The position numbers were made by a program, and so were the translations under genes. From NCBI GenBank assembly GCA_965214495.1, contig OZ243958.1, positions 62,001 to 126,000 on the forward strand: DNA of 64,000 bases, in the 5' to 3' direction. Positions 7,884 to 16,386 of this stretch are shown piece after piece. Position 1 is the first letter of the stretch. Each line of letters begins with the position of its first letter. Under the pieces are notes generated by a model, which was not told where the DNA came from, made no database searches, and saw only the letters and a list, made by a program, of their open reading frames with translations. The stretch is from JANQOH01 sp965214495 (lineage in GTDB: Bacteria > Pseudomonadota > Alphaproteobacteria > UBA7887).

Positions 7884-8650
7884 AGCGGTTCGACTCGCGG
7901 CGGCCGCTCCGACTCGATGACCACGAGATGATGATCGGGAACAGGCTGCCATTCCGGGGAGGCGCTCAGCGGTTCCGAGGCGATCAGCCAACCCTCGCCG
8001 AACAGCGCCGCGTCGCGGCCGACATAGAGCGACGGCGACACGTGGCGCAGCGCATGGCGGGTGGCGTAAACGCGCTCGCCATCGCCGAGCATCAGATTGA
8101 GGAGCGCGTGATTCCCGCCCAGCCAGCCGTCGAGCCGGGCGAAGACCGCGCGCAGGGCTTGCGGCGCCGGTTTCTCCGCCATTTCCTGGCGCAACAGGGC
8201 GAACAGGTATTCCGAGTCGGTGCTGCCGCGGATCGCCGATTCGTAGGCCGGTTGCAGCGCTTCGCGCAGGGCCGCACGCACCGCGGCGGTGAAATCCTCG
8301 ATGAAACCGTTATGCGAGAACAGGAGGCGTCCAACCAGAAACGGGTGCGTGTTCGCCTGGTTGACCGGCAGTCCCCGTGTTGCGCTGCGCACGTTGGCGA
8401 GCCAGAGGCGGCTGGTCAGCGCCTTGCCGAGATGGTCGAGATTGATGTCCGACCAGATCGGCATCGGGTTGGTATAGACCCCCGCTGTGCCGTCCCCGAG
8501 ATACCAGCCGATGCCGTAGCCGTCCGCGTTGATCGTCGCCGACACCATCTCGCGGGGCCGGAAAGCCTGTTCGATCAGGCTGTGCGGCGGATGCAGCAGG
8601 AACCGGCCCAACGGCAGGGGCGGCCCGACATAGGCGGCGTGGCGGCACAT
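7880..8650 (-). CDS. egtC: Class II glutamine amidotransferase EgtC
   Basis: A 256-aa N-terminal nucleophile hydrolase expected to remove glutamate from gamma-glutamyl-hercynylcysteine sulfoxide. I choose the second possible ATG (8650) because it gives MCRHAAYVG, leaving the catalytic Cys2 exposed after Met removal, as in all EgtC and GATase II enzymes. Starting three codons earlier would bury it. Further marks are NADGYGIGWY, ANVRSATRG and FSHNGFIEDF (the glutamine-site NG). An AAGGTG ribosome site precedes the ATG. It diverges from egtD, with a 131-nt shared promoter region between them. Confidence 0.88.
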   Translation of the reverse strand: MCRHAAYVGPPLPLGRFLLHPPHSLIEQAFRPREMVSATINADGYGIGWYLGDGTAGVYTNPMPIWSDINLDHLGKALTSRLWLANVRSATRGLPVNQANTHPFLVGRLLFSHNGFIEDFTAAVRAALREALQPAYESAIRGSTDSEYLFALLRQEMAEKPAPQALRAVFARLDGWLGGNHALLNLMLGDGERVYATRHALRHVSPSLYVGRDAALFGEGWLIASEPLSASPEWQPVPDHHLVVIESERPPRVEPL

Positions 8651-8781
8651 CGGCGGCACCTTTTGGGGGAGGCGGCAGGCGGGAAATCGCCGGGGCTTGT
8701 TTCCCGTAAACGAAATGGTAGCCTGCCGCCGCTCGAGAGACTAGGACCGGCGGCCCGGTGATCGTCGGCGGAGACTGAACG

Positions 8782-9804
8782 ATGACGTCCGTTGCCGGGA
8801 CCGTCGAAGCGCATGATCGAGTCGATCGGAAGGTCGTTCCGCAAGCCCGCGCTGTGCCCGTGTTCGAGGATGACGTTGTCGCGGGGTTGCTGACCCGACC
8901 GTTCGAACTGCCGCCGAAGTATTTTTACGACGAGCGCGGCTCGCAGCTATTCGACCTGATCTGCAAGACCCCCGAATATTATCTGTCCCGTGCGGAAGAC
9001 TCGCTTCTGGGTGCGAGCGCCGGGGCCATCATCGACGCGGTTGCGCCGGACGATATTTTCGAGTTCGGCAGCGGCATGTCGCACAAGACCCGGCGGCTGC
9101 TCGACGCCTGCGCCTCCGGCGGGTGCTACCCCAGCTATTCCGCGTTCGACATTTCGGAGCCGGCGCTGAACGAAGCGGCGCGCGGCCTGGTGGCCGACTA
9201 CGACTGGTTGCGTGTGAACTTGCTGGTCGGCGATTACGACGGCGGACTGGCGCATCTGCCGCGCACTGGGGGGCGGCGGCTGTATTGCTTTCTGGGCAGC
9301 ACGATCGGCAATTTCTCCCATGCTCGCGCAGTGCGCTTTCTCGGCGAGATCAGGGACCGGATGGCGCCGCACGACTACCTTCTTCTCGGCGCCGACCGGC
9401 TGAAGGAAGAACGGATCCTCCACGCGGCCTACAACGACAGCCATGGGCTGACCGCGGCGTTCAACCTGAACCTGCTCAACGTGCTGAACGACGGTGTCGG
9501 CGCCGACTTCGACCTCGACAATTTCGCTCACCGCGCCACGTTCAATGCGCCGGAAAGCCGCATCGAGATGCGGCTGGTTTCGCTCGCCGACCAAGTCGTG
9601 CGGCTGGCGGCGCTCGACTCCGAGTTCGAAGTGGTGCACGGCGACAGTATCCTGACCGAGATCAGCCGCAAATTCACTTTGCCGGATCTCTCATCTTTGC
9701 TCGACGATGCCGGTTTCGACATCGCCGCTCACTACACGCCCGGCGACGAATGTTTTTCGCTGGTGCTGGCGCAACCCCACACTCACGGAGACCGTCTTGG
9801 CTGA
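8782..9804 (+). CDS. egtD: L-histidine N(alpha)-methyltransferase
   Basis: A 340-aa SAM-dependent enzyme that trimethylates histidine to hercynine, the first committed step to ergothioneine. Visible marks are FELPPKYFYDERGSQLFD, the SAM loop FEFGSGMSHKTRRLL, YSAFDIS, and FLGSTIGNFSHARAVRFL, which is the typical EgtD LGSTIGNF box. The length is slightly above the usual 320 aa because of about 25 extra N-terminal residues. It is divergent from egtC-egtB. The 3' end overlaps the next gene by 8 nt, which ties the binding protein to this transcript. Confidence 0.92.
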   Translation: MTSVAGTVEAHDRVDRKVVPQARAVPVFEDDVVAGLLTRPFELPPKYFYDERGSQLFDLICKTPEYYLSRAEDSLLGASAGAIIDAVAPDDIFEFGSGMSHKTRRLLDACASGGCYPSYSAFDISEPALNEAARGLVADYDWLRVNLLVGDYDGGLAHLPRTGGRRLYCFLGSTIGNFSHARAVRFLGEIRDRMAPHDYLLLGADRLKEERILHAAYNDSHGLTAAFNLNLLNVLNDGVGADFDLDNFAHRATFNAPESRIEMRLVSLADQVVRLAALDSEFEVVHGDSILTEISRKFTLPDLSSLLDDAGFDIAAHYTPGDECFSLVLAQPHTHGDRLG

Positions 9805-10741
9805 GTTCGCACGCCTTTCGGCAGCGTTTATCCTCGGAATCACGCTCGCCTCGGCCGCGTCGGCGGCCGACAAAGTGGTCGTATTGCTCGACTGGTTCGT
9901 CAATCCGGACCATGGTCCGCTGATCGTTGCCGACGAGCTCGGCTATTTCGCCGACGAGGGGCTGGAGGTCGAACTGATCGCGCCCGCGAATCCCGACGAT
10001 CCGCCGAAGCTGGTCGCGGCCGGGCAGGCCGACGTGGCGGTGTCCTATCAACCGCAACTGCACATCCAGGTCGCCGAGGGCCTGCCGCTCAAGCGTTTCG
10101 CCACCCTCGTGGCGACACCGCTCAATTGTCTCGTGGTGCTGGACGACAGCCCGATCCGGAGCATCGCCGATCTCGCGGGGCGCAAGGTCGGGTTCTCGGT
10201 CGGCGGTTTCGAAGACGCGCTGCTGGGCGCCATGCTGGCGGGTCACGGCCTCGGCCTCGACGACGTGACGCTGATCAACGTCAACTTCTCGCTGTCGCCG
10301 TCGGTCGTCTCGGGTCGGGTCGACGCGGTGATCGGTGCGTTCCGCAACTTCGAACTCAACCAGATGGCTCTTTCCGGCAATCCGGGGCGCGCCTTCTACG
10401 TCGAAGAGCACGGCGTCCCGGCTTATGACGAACTGATCATGGTCGCCAACGCCGAACTGGCGGACAGCCCTCGGCTGGCGGCGCTGACCCGGGCGGTGGA
10501 GCGCGGGGTGCAGTATCTCGTCAACCATCCGGGGGAAGGCTGGGCGCTGTTCGTCGGCGCGCATCCCGATCTCGATGACGAACTCAACCGTCTCGCCTGG
10601 CGCGATACTCTGCCGCGCTTCGCCTTGCGGCCCGCGGCGCTCGACCGCGGGCGCTACGCGCGTTTCGCCCGCTTCCTGGCCGAACAGGACCTGATACCGG
10701 AGGCGTTGCCGGTCGAAGCCTACGCCGTCGCCTTCAAGTAA
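9797..10741 (+). CDS. Periplasmic substrate-binding protein, THI5/ThiY-like
   Basis: A 314-aa secreted protein of the NMT1/THI5 family. The signal peptide ends ITLASAASA-ADK. The mature part starts VVVLLDWFVNPDHGPLIVAD, the signature of pyrimidine-precursor binders, and continues with ELGYFADEGLEVELIAP and AGQADVAVSYQPQLHI. Known members bind hydroxymethylpyrimidine or its formylamino form. The start is TTG at 9797 inside the end of egtD, after an ACGGAG ribosome site. Downstream open frame alone would allow earlier starts, but only this one exposes the signal peptide. The likely partners are the ATPase and permease at 3069-4606. A different ligand is possible because no thiamine genes are near. 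Confidence 0.8.
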   Translation: MAEFARLSAAFILGITLASAASAADKVVVLLDWFVNPDHGPLIVADELGYFADEGLEVELIAPANPDDPPKLVAAGQADVAVSYQPQLHIQVAEGLPLKRFATLVATPLNCLVVLDDSPIRSIADLAGRKVGFSVGGFEDALLGAMLAGHGLGLDDVTLINVNFSLSPSVVSGRVDAVIGAFRNFELNQMALSGNPGRAFYVEEHGVPAYDELIMVANAELADSPRLAALTRAVERGVQYLVNHPGEGWALFVGAHPDLDDELNRLAWRDTLPRFALRPAALDRGRYARFARFLAEQDLIPEALPVEAYAVAFK

Positions 10742-10757
10742 CCGGGGCCGCGCCGAC

Positions 10758-11222
10758 ATGCCTCATGGTCTGTTCCTATCGGTCGCTCTGGCGGCGGTGT
10801 GGCTGCTGCTGTCGGGTCACTACGACGCCCTGTTTCTGACCTTCGGGGCCTTGTCATGCGCGTTCGCGATGTTGCTGGCCCGACGATTCGACGTCATCGA
10901 CCACGAGAACGTCCCGCTGCACCTGTTTCGCCGCCTGCCAGGCTATTGGCTATGGCTGTTGCTTGAGATCGCCAGGGCGAATATCGACGTCGCGCGCCGC
11001 ATCCTCGACCCGCGGCTGCCGATCGACCCGCGCCTGTTCGAGGTCCCGACCCGCCAGCGCAGCGATCTCCGACGGGTGATCTTCGCGAACTCCATCACGC
11101 TCACGCCGGGCACCATCTCGATCGACCTGCGCGGCGAGTCGATCCTCGTCCACGCCCTCACCGCAGAGGGGCAGGCAGCCCTCGAAACGGGCGAGATGGA
11201 CGCCAGGGTAGCCGCACTTTAA
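10758..11222 (+). CDS. mnhE: Na+/H+ antiporter subunit MrpE/MnhE
   Basis: A 154-aa membrane protein, first gene of the antiporter operon. Two N-terminal hydrophobic segments are followed by RRLPGYWLWLLLEIARANID. The cytosolic part contains FANSITLTPGTISIDL and ILVHAL, the highly conserved MnhE ending. The family length is about 160 aa. It begins 16 nt after the binding-protein stop, so it may be co-transcribed with the ergothioneine genes upstream. MrpE is needed for assembly and transport in known Mrp complexes. Confidence 0.9.
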   Translation: MPHGLFLSVALAAVWLLLSGHYDALFLTFGALSCAFAMLLARRFDVIDHENVPLHLFRRLPGYWLWLLLEIARANIDVARRILDPRLPIDPRLFEVPTRQRSDLRRVIFANSITLTPGTISIDLRGESILVHALTAEGQAALETGEMDARVAAL

Positions 11223-11229
11223 AGGCACG

Positions 11230-11514
11230 ATGGAACTCCAGTTCGCCGTCGCGGCGGCCGCGCTGCTGGTCACCATGGCGCTTGCCGTCGTGCGCGCCGC
11301 CGCCGGGCCGACGATCTTCGACCGTATTCTGGCGGTCAATACCTTCGGCACCAAGACGGTGTTGCTGATTGCCGTTCTCGGCTTTCTGTCGGGCCGGCCC
11401 GATTTTCTCGACCTGGGTCTGGTGTATGCGCTGATAAACTTCGTCGGCGTGATCGCGGCGCTGAGATATTTCAAACTGCGCGCCTTCGGCGACAGCCGCG
11501 GGAAAACCTCGTGA
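11230..11514 (+). CDS. mnhF: Na+/H+ antiporter subunit MrpF/MnhF
   Basis: A 94-aa protein with three hydrophobic segments and the family core RAAAGPTIFDRILAVNTFGT, where PTxxDRxxAxN is diagnostic. It starts 7 nt after mnhE and overlaps mnhG by 4 nt. MrpF is a small membrane subunit of the hetero-oligomeric antiporter and has been linked to bile-salt or cation efflux in Firmicutes. Within this operon it is best seen as a structural component. Confidence 0.9.
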   Translation: MELQFAVAAAALLVTMALAVVRAAAGPTIFDRILAVNTFGTKTVLLIAVLGFLSGRPDFLDLGLVYALINFVGVIAALRYFKLRAFGDSRGKTS

Positions 11515-11846
11515 GCGCGGTCGTGGATATCGTCTCCTGGACCTGTGTGCTGCTCGGATCGGTGATCGTGCTGACCGGCGGAATCGGTCTGATCCGATTG
11601 CCCGATCTCTATTCGCGGGGCCATGCGGCGGGCATGACCGACACGCTGGGCGCAGGGTTGATCGTTCTCGGCATGATGGTCGAAGCAGGGTGGTCGCTGG
11701 ACTTGGCGCGGCTGGCGTTCATCATGCTCTTCCTCCTGTTCACCAGCCCTGCGGCGAGCCATGCGCTCGCCTTCGCCGCGTTCTCCGCCGGCGTCGAACC
11801 GTGGTCGCGCGAGGGGTCGCGCCGGCGGCCCACCCGGGACGGCTGA
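11511..11846 (+). CDS. mnhG: Na+/H+ antiporter subunit MrpG/MnhG
   Basis: A 111-aa protein with three membrane segments and GGIGLIRLPDLYSRGHAAG near residues 23-41, followed by the T-D-T-L-G turn. Both are hallmarks of MnhG. The start is GTG at 11511 in a GTGA overlap with mnhF. The C-terminal tail beyond residue 95 (EPWSREGSRRRPTRDG) is basic and not conserved. Part of the overlapping antiporter operon. Confidence 0.9.
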   Translation: MSAVVDIVSWTCVLLGSVIVLTGGIGLIRLPDLYSRGHAAGMTDTLGAGLIVLGMMVEAGWSLDLARLAFIMLFLLFTSPAASHALAFAAFSAGVEPWSREGSRRRPTRDG

Positions 11847-11849
11847 CCG

Positions 11850-12386
11850 GTGGAAGCGGCGGTTCATCTGGCGTTGCTGTTCCTGCTCGCGGCAACGGCG
11901 CTGACCATCGCGTTCATGCGGTCCATCCTCCCGATGATCATGCTCGGCGGCATCTACAGTTTCCTGATGGCGAGCGTCTTTCTGGTGCTCGACGCGGCGG
12001 ACGTAGCGTTCACCGAGGCGGCCGTCGGCGCCGGAGTCTTCACCGTGCTCGGCCTTGTCGCGCTGTCGCATACCGGGGACCGGGAGAGTGCGCCGGGACG
12101 CAAGCGGTATCTGGCGCTCGGCGTGGTGACGGTGGCCGGCATCGCGCTGCTTTATGCGACAGCGGACATGCCGGCGATCGGCGACCCCGAGGCGCCCGTG
12201 CACCGCCACGTCGCGCCGCGCTACATCGACGAAACGCCCGAGGCGATCGGCATCCCGAACGTCGTTACCGCCGTGCTGGCCGACTATCGCGGTTTCGACA
12301 CGCTGGGAGAGGTGGCGGTGATCTTCACCGCCGGAGTCGGCGTGCTGTTGCTGCTCGGGCGCCGCCGGCGCGGAGGGCGCCGATGA
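11850..12386 (+). CDS. MrpA C-terminal-like subunit (DUF4040 plus MbhE-like domain)
   Basis: A 178-aa membrane protein. The N-terminal half has the DUF4040 motif DVAFTEAAVGAGVFTVLGLV seen in MbhD and the MrpA C-terminus. The C-terminal half ends NVVTAVLADYRGFDTLGEVA, as in MbhE and the last part of MrpA. In Bacillus-type Mrp these domains sit at the end of the large MrpA. Here they stand alone, without the NuoL-like body, as in membrane-bound hydrogenase (Mbh) modules. The start is GTG at 11850, 3 nt after mnhG. The stop overlaps mnhB by 4 nt. Confidence 0.82.
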   Translation: MEAAVHLALLFLLAATALTIAFMRSILPMIMLGGIYSFLMASVFLVLDAADVAFTEAAVGAGVFTVLGLVALSHTGDRESAPGRKRYLALGVVTVAGIALLYATADMPAIGDPEAPVHRHVAPRYIDETPEAIGIPNVVTAVLADYRGFDTLGEVAVIFTAGVGVLLLLGRRRRGGRR

Positions 12387-12811
12387 GCGATCTGCCGATC
12401 CTCCGCGTCATCGCGAAATTCCTGATCCCCTTCATCATGCTGTTCGGCCTCTACGTCCAGTTCCACGGCGATTACGGTCCCGGCGGCGGCTTTCAGGCGG
12501 GGGTCATCTTCGCTGCGGGATGCATCCTCTACGGCGTCGTGTTCGGCCTCGCGCCGCTGCGACAGGCGATCCCGCCCGACATACTGCCGTTTCTGGCGGC
12601 TGCGGGACTGGCGATCTATGCCGGCACGGGCGTCGTCACCGTGCTGCTGGGCGGCGTGTATCTCGACTATGCGTGCCTCGCCGGCGATCCCGTTCACGGC
12701 CACCACTACGGCATTCTGATCGTCGAGTTCGGCGTCGGCGTGACGGTGGCGGCCACCATGCTCGCGATCTTCGACGCCTTCGCCGGGCGCGGCGAGACGG
12801 GAGCCGATTGA
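12383..12811 (+). CDS. mnhB: Na+/H+ antiporter subunit MrpB/MnhB
   Basis: A 142-aa membrane protein with four hydrophobic segments. Conserved MnhB features are FIMLFGLYVQFHGDYGPGGG followed by FQAG (known consensus HGHxxPGGGFQAG) and the late GVGVTVAATMLAIF segment. The start is ATG 12383 in an ATGA overlap with the preceding gene. An open frame extends far upstream but has no similarity. Its stop overlaps the TTG of mnhC. Confidence 0.9.
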   Translation: MSDLPILRVIAKFLIPFIMLFGLYVQFHGDYGPGGGFQAGVIFAAGCILYGVVFGLAPLRQAIPPDILPFLAAAGLAIYAGTGVVTVLLGGVYLDYACLAGDPVHGHHYGILIVEFGVGVTVAATMLAIFDAFAGRGETGAD

Positions 12812-13179
12812 ACGTGGACGGGTTCGGCCAGTATGGCTATTGGGTCGTCGTGCTCGTGATGATGATCGGCCTGTACATCGTTATCGCGCGCGGGAACCTG
12901 CTGAAGAAGCTGATCGGGCTGAACATCTTCCAGACCGCCGTGTTCCTGCTCTACATCTCGGCGGGGAAGGTCTCCGGCGGCACCGCGCCGATCCTGCATG
13001 ACGGCGGCGGTCCCTATTCCAACCCGCTGCCGCACGTGCTGATCCTCACCGCGATCGTGGTCGGCGTGGCGACTCTGTCGCTGGGCCTGGCGCTGGCGGT
13101 GCGTATCCGGGAAGCCTGGGGCACGATCGACGAAGACGAGATACGGGCGATCGAGCGCGGCGAGAGCGACGCGGCGTGA
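12808..13179 (+). CDS. mnhC: Na+/H+ antiporter subunit MrpC/MnhC (NuoK-like)
   Basis: A 123-aa NuoK homologue with three membrane helices. YIVIARGNLLKKLIGLNIFQ followed by TAVFL and then PLPHVLILTAIVVGVATLSL are the conserved MnhC/NuoK blocks. I place the start at TTG 12808 because it makes a TTGA overlap with the mnhB stop, matching the 4-nt overlaps throughout this operon. A GTG at 12814 is the alternative. The C-terminus DEDEIRAIERGES is acidic and cytosolic. Confidence 0.88.
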   Translation: MNVDGFGQYGYWVVVLVMMIGLYIVIARGNLLKKLIGLNIFQTAVFLLYISAGKVSGGTAPILHDGGGPYSNPLPHVLILTAIVVGVATLSLGLALAVRIREAWGTIDEDEIRAIERGESDAA

Positions 13180-14657
13180 TCGCGCTCAATCTACCTGCCT
13201 TCCAGGTCGTGGTGCCGTTGTTCGGCGCACCCCTTTGCACGCTGCTCGGCGGCCGTGGCGCACGCGCTTGGGCGCTCGCGACCGCAGTTACCTGGACCGC
13301 CTTCGCGATCGCGGTCGCGCTGCTGGTACGCGTGCTCGACACCGGGCCCGCCAGCTACGCGTTCGGCGACTGGCCGGCGCCGTGGGGTATCGAATATCGC
13401 GTCGATCTCCTGTCGGGCTTCGTGCTGCTCTTCGTGACCGGAGTCGCCTCGGTCGTGATGCCGTTCGCGTATCACAGCGTGCGCGACGAGATTCCCGCCG
13501 AGCGCCACGGCCTGTTCTACACCGCCTATCTGCTCGTCCTCGCCGGCCTGCTCGGCCAGACGATCACCGGCGACGCGTTCAACGCCTTCGTCTTCCTGGA
13601 GATCGCGTCGCTCGCCGGTTACGCGCTGATCGGCCTCGGCCGCGATCGCCGCGCCCTGCTCGCGAGCTATCGCTACCTGCTTCTCGGCACCATCGGTGCA
13701 ACCTTCTTCGTGATCGGGGTCGGCCTGCTGTACATGGTGACCGGAACCCTCAACATGGCAGATCTGGCGGAGCGCCTGCCGCCGCTCGGCGACGACCTGA
13801 CCGTGCTCGCTGCCTTCGCGTTCGTCGTCGTCGGCTTGAGCCTCAAGCTGGCGCTGTTTCCCCTGCACGTGTGGCTGCCCGACGCCTACACCCACGCGCC
13901 GTCGATGATCTCGGCGCTGCTCGCGGCGACGGCGACGAAGGTCGGCGTCTATCTGCTGCTGCGCTTCATGTTCACCGTGTTCGGCGCGGGGTTCTCCACC
14001 GAAACCTACCCGGTTGCAGCCGTACTGCTGCCGTTTGCAGCGGTCGCGGCGCTCAGCGGCTCGCTCGCCGCTATCGGGCAGGCCGATGTCAAGCGGCTGC
14101 TCGCCTGGTCGTCGGTTGCGCAGATCGGTTACGTCATGATCGGCGTCGGGCTGGCGAACGCGACCGGCCTGACCGGCGCGATCGTGCATCTGTTCAATCA
14201 TGCGCTGATGAAGGGCGCGATGTTTCTCGCGCTCGGCTGCGTCGCGTTGCGGCTCGGCGGCACGGACCTCGACCGGATCAAGGGTCTCGGCAGACGAATG
14301 CCGCTGACGATGGCCGCGTTCGCCGTGGCGGGCCTCAGTCTGATCGGTCTGCCCGGCACGGTCGGGTTCGTCGGCAAGTGGTATCTGGTGCTCGGCGCGC
14401 TCGAGCAGGGGCTGTGGCCGCTCGCGGTCGTGGTTCTCGCGGCCTCGCTGATGGCGGTGGTCTATGTCTGGCGTGTCGTCGAGGCGGCGTATTTCGCCGC
14501 TCCGGACGGCGGAACGGAGGTGCCGGAAGCACCGTGGCCGATGGTCGGCGCGTGCTGGGTGCTGGCCGGAGCCTGCATCGTATTCGGATTGACCACGGAC
14601 CTCACGGTCGGCATCGCCGGGCGTGCGGCGGCGATGTTGCTCGGGGTCGGAGGATGA
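13176..14657 (+). CDS. mnhD: Antiporter ion-channel subunit MrpD/MnhD (first of three)
   Basis: A 493-aa NuoL/M/N-type proton-translocating subunit with about 14 helices. The functional charges are present: Glu in FVFLEIASLAGY (TM5), Lys in LSLKLALFPLHVWLPDAYTH (TM7), and Lys in ATATKVGVYLLLRF (TM8), with the TM11-12 KGxMFLALG segment near residue 346. The start is GTG in a GTGA overlap with mnhC. Members of this family carry the proton or Na+ path in Mrp antiporters and complex I. It is the closest of the three to classical MnhD. Confidence 0.92.
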   Translation: MIALNLPAFQVVVPLFGAPLCTLLGGRGARAWALATAVTWTAFAIAVALLVRVLDTGPASYAFGDWPAPWGIEYRVDLLSGFVLLFVTGVASVVMPFAYHSVRDEIPAERHGLFYTAYLLVLAGLLGQTITGDAFNAFVFLEIASLAGYALIGLGRDRRALLASYRYLLLGTIGATFFVIGVGLLYMVTGTLNMADLAERLPPLGDDLTVLAAFAFVVVGLSLKLALFPLHVWLPDAYTHAPSMISALLAATATKVGVYLLLRFMFTVFGAGFSTETYPVAAVLLPFAAVAALSGSLAAIGQADVKRLLAWSSVAQIGYVMIGVGLANATGLTGAIVHLFNHALMKGAMFLALGCVALRLGGTDLDRIKGLGRRMPLTMAAFAVAGLSLIGLPGTVGFVGKWYLVLGALEQGLWPLAVVVLAASLMAVVYVWRVVEAAYFAAPDGGTEVPEAPWPMVGACWVLAGACIVFGLTTDLTVGIAGRAAAMLLGVGG

Positions 14658-16105
14658 CCCTGGTCGCGGTCACACCGTTCATTCCGCTGGCCGGCGCGGT
14701 GCTGATCGCGCTCACCGGATCGCGGCCCAATCTTCGCGAAGCGGTGACTCTGGCGGCGGCGCTCGCGCTGTTCGGCGCTGTCGCGTCTTTCGCGCCGGCT
14801 GTCCTCGACGGCGAACGTCCGGCCGCATCGCTCTGGGAGCTCGCGCCCGGCCTGGCGATCGCCTTCGAGATCGAACCGCTCGGCATGTTGTTCGGGCTGA
14901 TCGCGGCTTTTCTGTGGATCCCCAACTCGATCTATTCGATCGGCTACATGCGGGCGCACCACGAACGCCACCAGACGCGATTCTATGCCTGTTTCGCGGT
15001 CGCGCTGTGCGGAGCGACGGGAGTCGCGTTCGCCGGCAACATGTTCACGCTGTTTCTGTTCTACGAACTGTTGACGATTTCCACCTATCCGTTGGTCGTC
15101 CATTCGGGTTCGGAGGAGGCGCGGCGATCGGGGCGCGTCTATCTCGGCATCCTGCTCGGCACGTCGATCGGCTTTCAGCTGCTCGCGGTGGCGCTCACCT
15201 GGATACTGGCGGGCACGCTCGACTTCCGGGCCGGCGGAATCCTCGCGGGCAAGGCCGAACCGCTGGCGACCGCCGTGCTGTTCGCGCTCTATATGTTCGG
15301 AATCGGCAAGGCTGCGATCATGCCGTTCCACCGTTGGCTGCCCGCAGCGATGGTCGCGCCGACCCCCGTCAGCGCCCTGTTGCACGCGGTGGCGGTGGTC
15401 AAGGCCGGCGTGTTTACGGTGCTCAAGGTGGTGATCTATGTCTTCGGACTCGATCTCATGCGAGACGCGCATCCCGGTCTCTGGTTGCCGTGGCTCGCCG
15501 CCTTCACCCTGGTCGCCGCGTCGCTGGTCGCGCTGACCCGCAACAACCTGAAGGCGCGGCTGGCCTACTCGACGGTGAGCCAGCTTGCCTACATCGTTCT
15601 CGGCGCCGCGCTCGCCACGCCGGGTGCCATCGTCGGCGGGGGCTTGCACATGTTGATGCACGCCTTCGGGAAGATCACGTTGTTCTTTTGCGCCGGCGCG
15701 ATCATCGTCACCGCGCACAAGGAGAACGTGAGCGATATGCGCGGTATCGGGCGTGCGATGCCGCTGACCATGGCCGCCTTTCTCATCGGCGCGCTCAGCG
15801 TCATCGGCCTGCCTCCGTTCGGCGGCGCGTGGAGCAAATGGTATCTCGGCCTCGGCGCGGTCGAGGCGGGTGGGCTGGTCTTCGTCGCCGCGCTGATGGT
15901 TTCGAGCTTGCTCAATGTCGGTTATTTCATGCCGGTGGCGGTGCGCGCGTTCTTTCCGGGGCCGCGGCCGACCGAATTCGACGGCGGGGTCAAGGAGGCG
16001 CCGCTGGCCTGTCTGGCGCCGATGCTGTTCACTGCCGCGGCCTGCCTGCTCCTCTTTCTCTTCCCCGACCCGGCTTTTCGGCTGTTGGCGCAGCTGACGC
16101 GGTGA
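14654..16105 (+). CDS. Antiporter ion-channel subunit, second (NuoL/M-like)
   Basis: A 483-aa proton_antipo_M protein distinct from its neighbour. Charges expected for proton transfer are present: FLFYELLTISTYPLVVHSGS (Glu, TM5), FGIGKAAIMPFHRWLPAAMV (Lys, TM7), and HAVAVVKAGVFTVLKVVIYV (Lys, TM8). The segment before TM5 includes the NuoL-like SIYSIGYMRAHHERHQTRFY. The start is ATG 14654 in an ATGA overlap with mnhD. Long open frame upstream in the same phase is antisense noise of mnhD. In this operon order it would correspond to the extra MrpD-like subunit found in some Mrp- and Mbh-type clusters. Confidence 0.88.
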   Translation: MTLVAVTPFIPLAGAVLIALTGSRPNLREAVTLAAALALFGAVASFAPAVLDGERPAASLWELAPGLAIAFEIEPLGMLFGLIAAFLWIPNSIYSIGYMRAHHERHQTRFYACFAVALCGATGVAFAGNMFTLFLFYELLTISTYPLVVHSGSEEARRSGRVYLGILLGTSIGFQLLAVALTWILAGTLDFRAGGILAGKAEPLATAVLFALYMFGIGKAAIMPFHRWLPAAMVAPTPVSALLHAVAVVKAGVFTVLKVVIYVFGLDLMRDAHPGLWLPWLAAFTLVAASLVALTRNNLKARLAYSTVSQLAYIVLGAALATPGAIVGGGLHMLMHAFGKITLFFCAGAIIVTAHKENVSDMRGIGRAMPLTMAAFLIGALSVIGLPPFGGAWSKWYLGLGAVEAGGLVFVAALMVSSLLNVGYFMPVAVRAFFPGPRPTEFDGGVKEAPLACLAPMLFTAAACLLLFLFPDPAFRLLAQLTR

Positions 16106-16107
16106 CC

Positions 16108-16386
16108 ATGAGAGACCCCGAAACCCCGCGATACTGGCTCGACGACCGGCGCAACGTGCGCAAGCTGCTGTTTGCGCTCTATGCCGCCTGCGCACTGCTC
16201 TTCGCCGCCGACCTTCTGTATCACAAGCACGCCGAGATCGGCTTCGACGGCTGGTTCGGCTTCTACGGTGTCTGGGGGTTCGTCGCCTGCGTGGTGCTGG
16301 TGCTCGCGGCGAAGGAACTGCGCAAACTGGTGTCCCGCCCACCGGACTATTACGGCGACGATCCGCCCGGCGGCGAACGGCGATGA
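16108..16386 (+). CDS. Small two-helix membrane protein of the antiporter operon
   Basis: A 92-aa protein of unrecognised family. A charged N-terminus, MRDPETPRYWLDDRRNVRKL, precedes two hydrophobic segments (about residues 21-40 and 48-66) separated by YHKHAEIGFDGWFGFYGVWG. A hydrophilic Pro-rich tail PPDYYGDDPPGGERR ends the protein. It lies between the second and third channel subunits and overlaps the third by 4 nt, so it is probably a structural subunit of the complex. ATG 16108 is used. A GTG at 16102 overlapping the previous stop (GTGA) is equally plausible. Confidence 0.75.
   Translation: MRDPETPRYWLDDRRNVRKLLFALYAACALLFAADLLYHKHAEIGFDGWFGFYGVWGFVACVVLVLAAKELRKLVSRPPDYYGDDPPGGERR

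Noticed and set aside
13235..14653. 956-codon plus-strand frame suggesting a much longer second antiporter subunit
   Set aside because: The first 473 codons are an out-of-phase, Arg-rich shadow of mnhD. Similarity starts at ATG 14654, which overlaps the mnhD stop.
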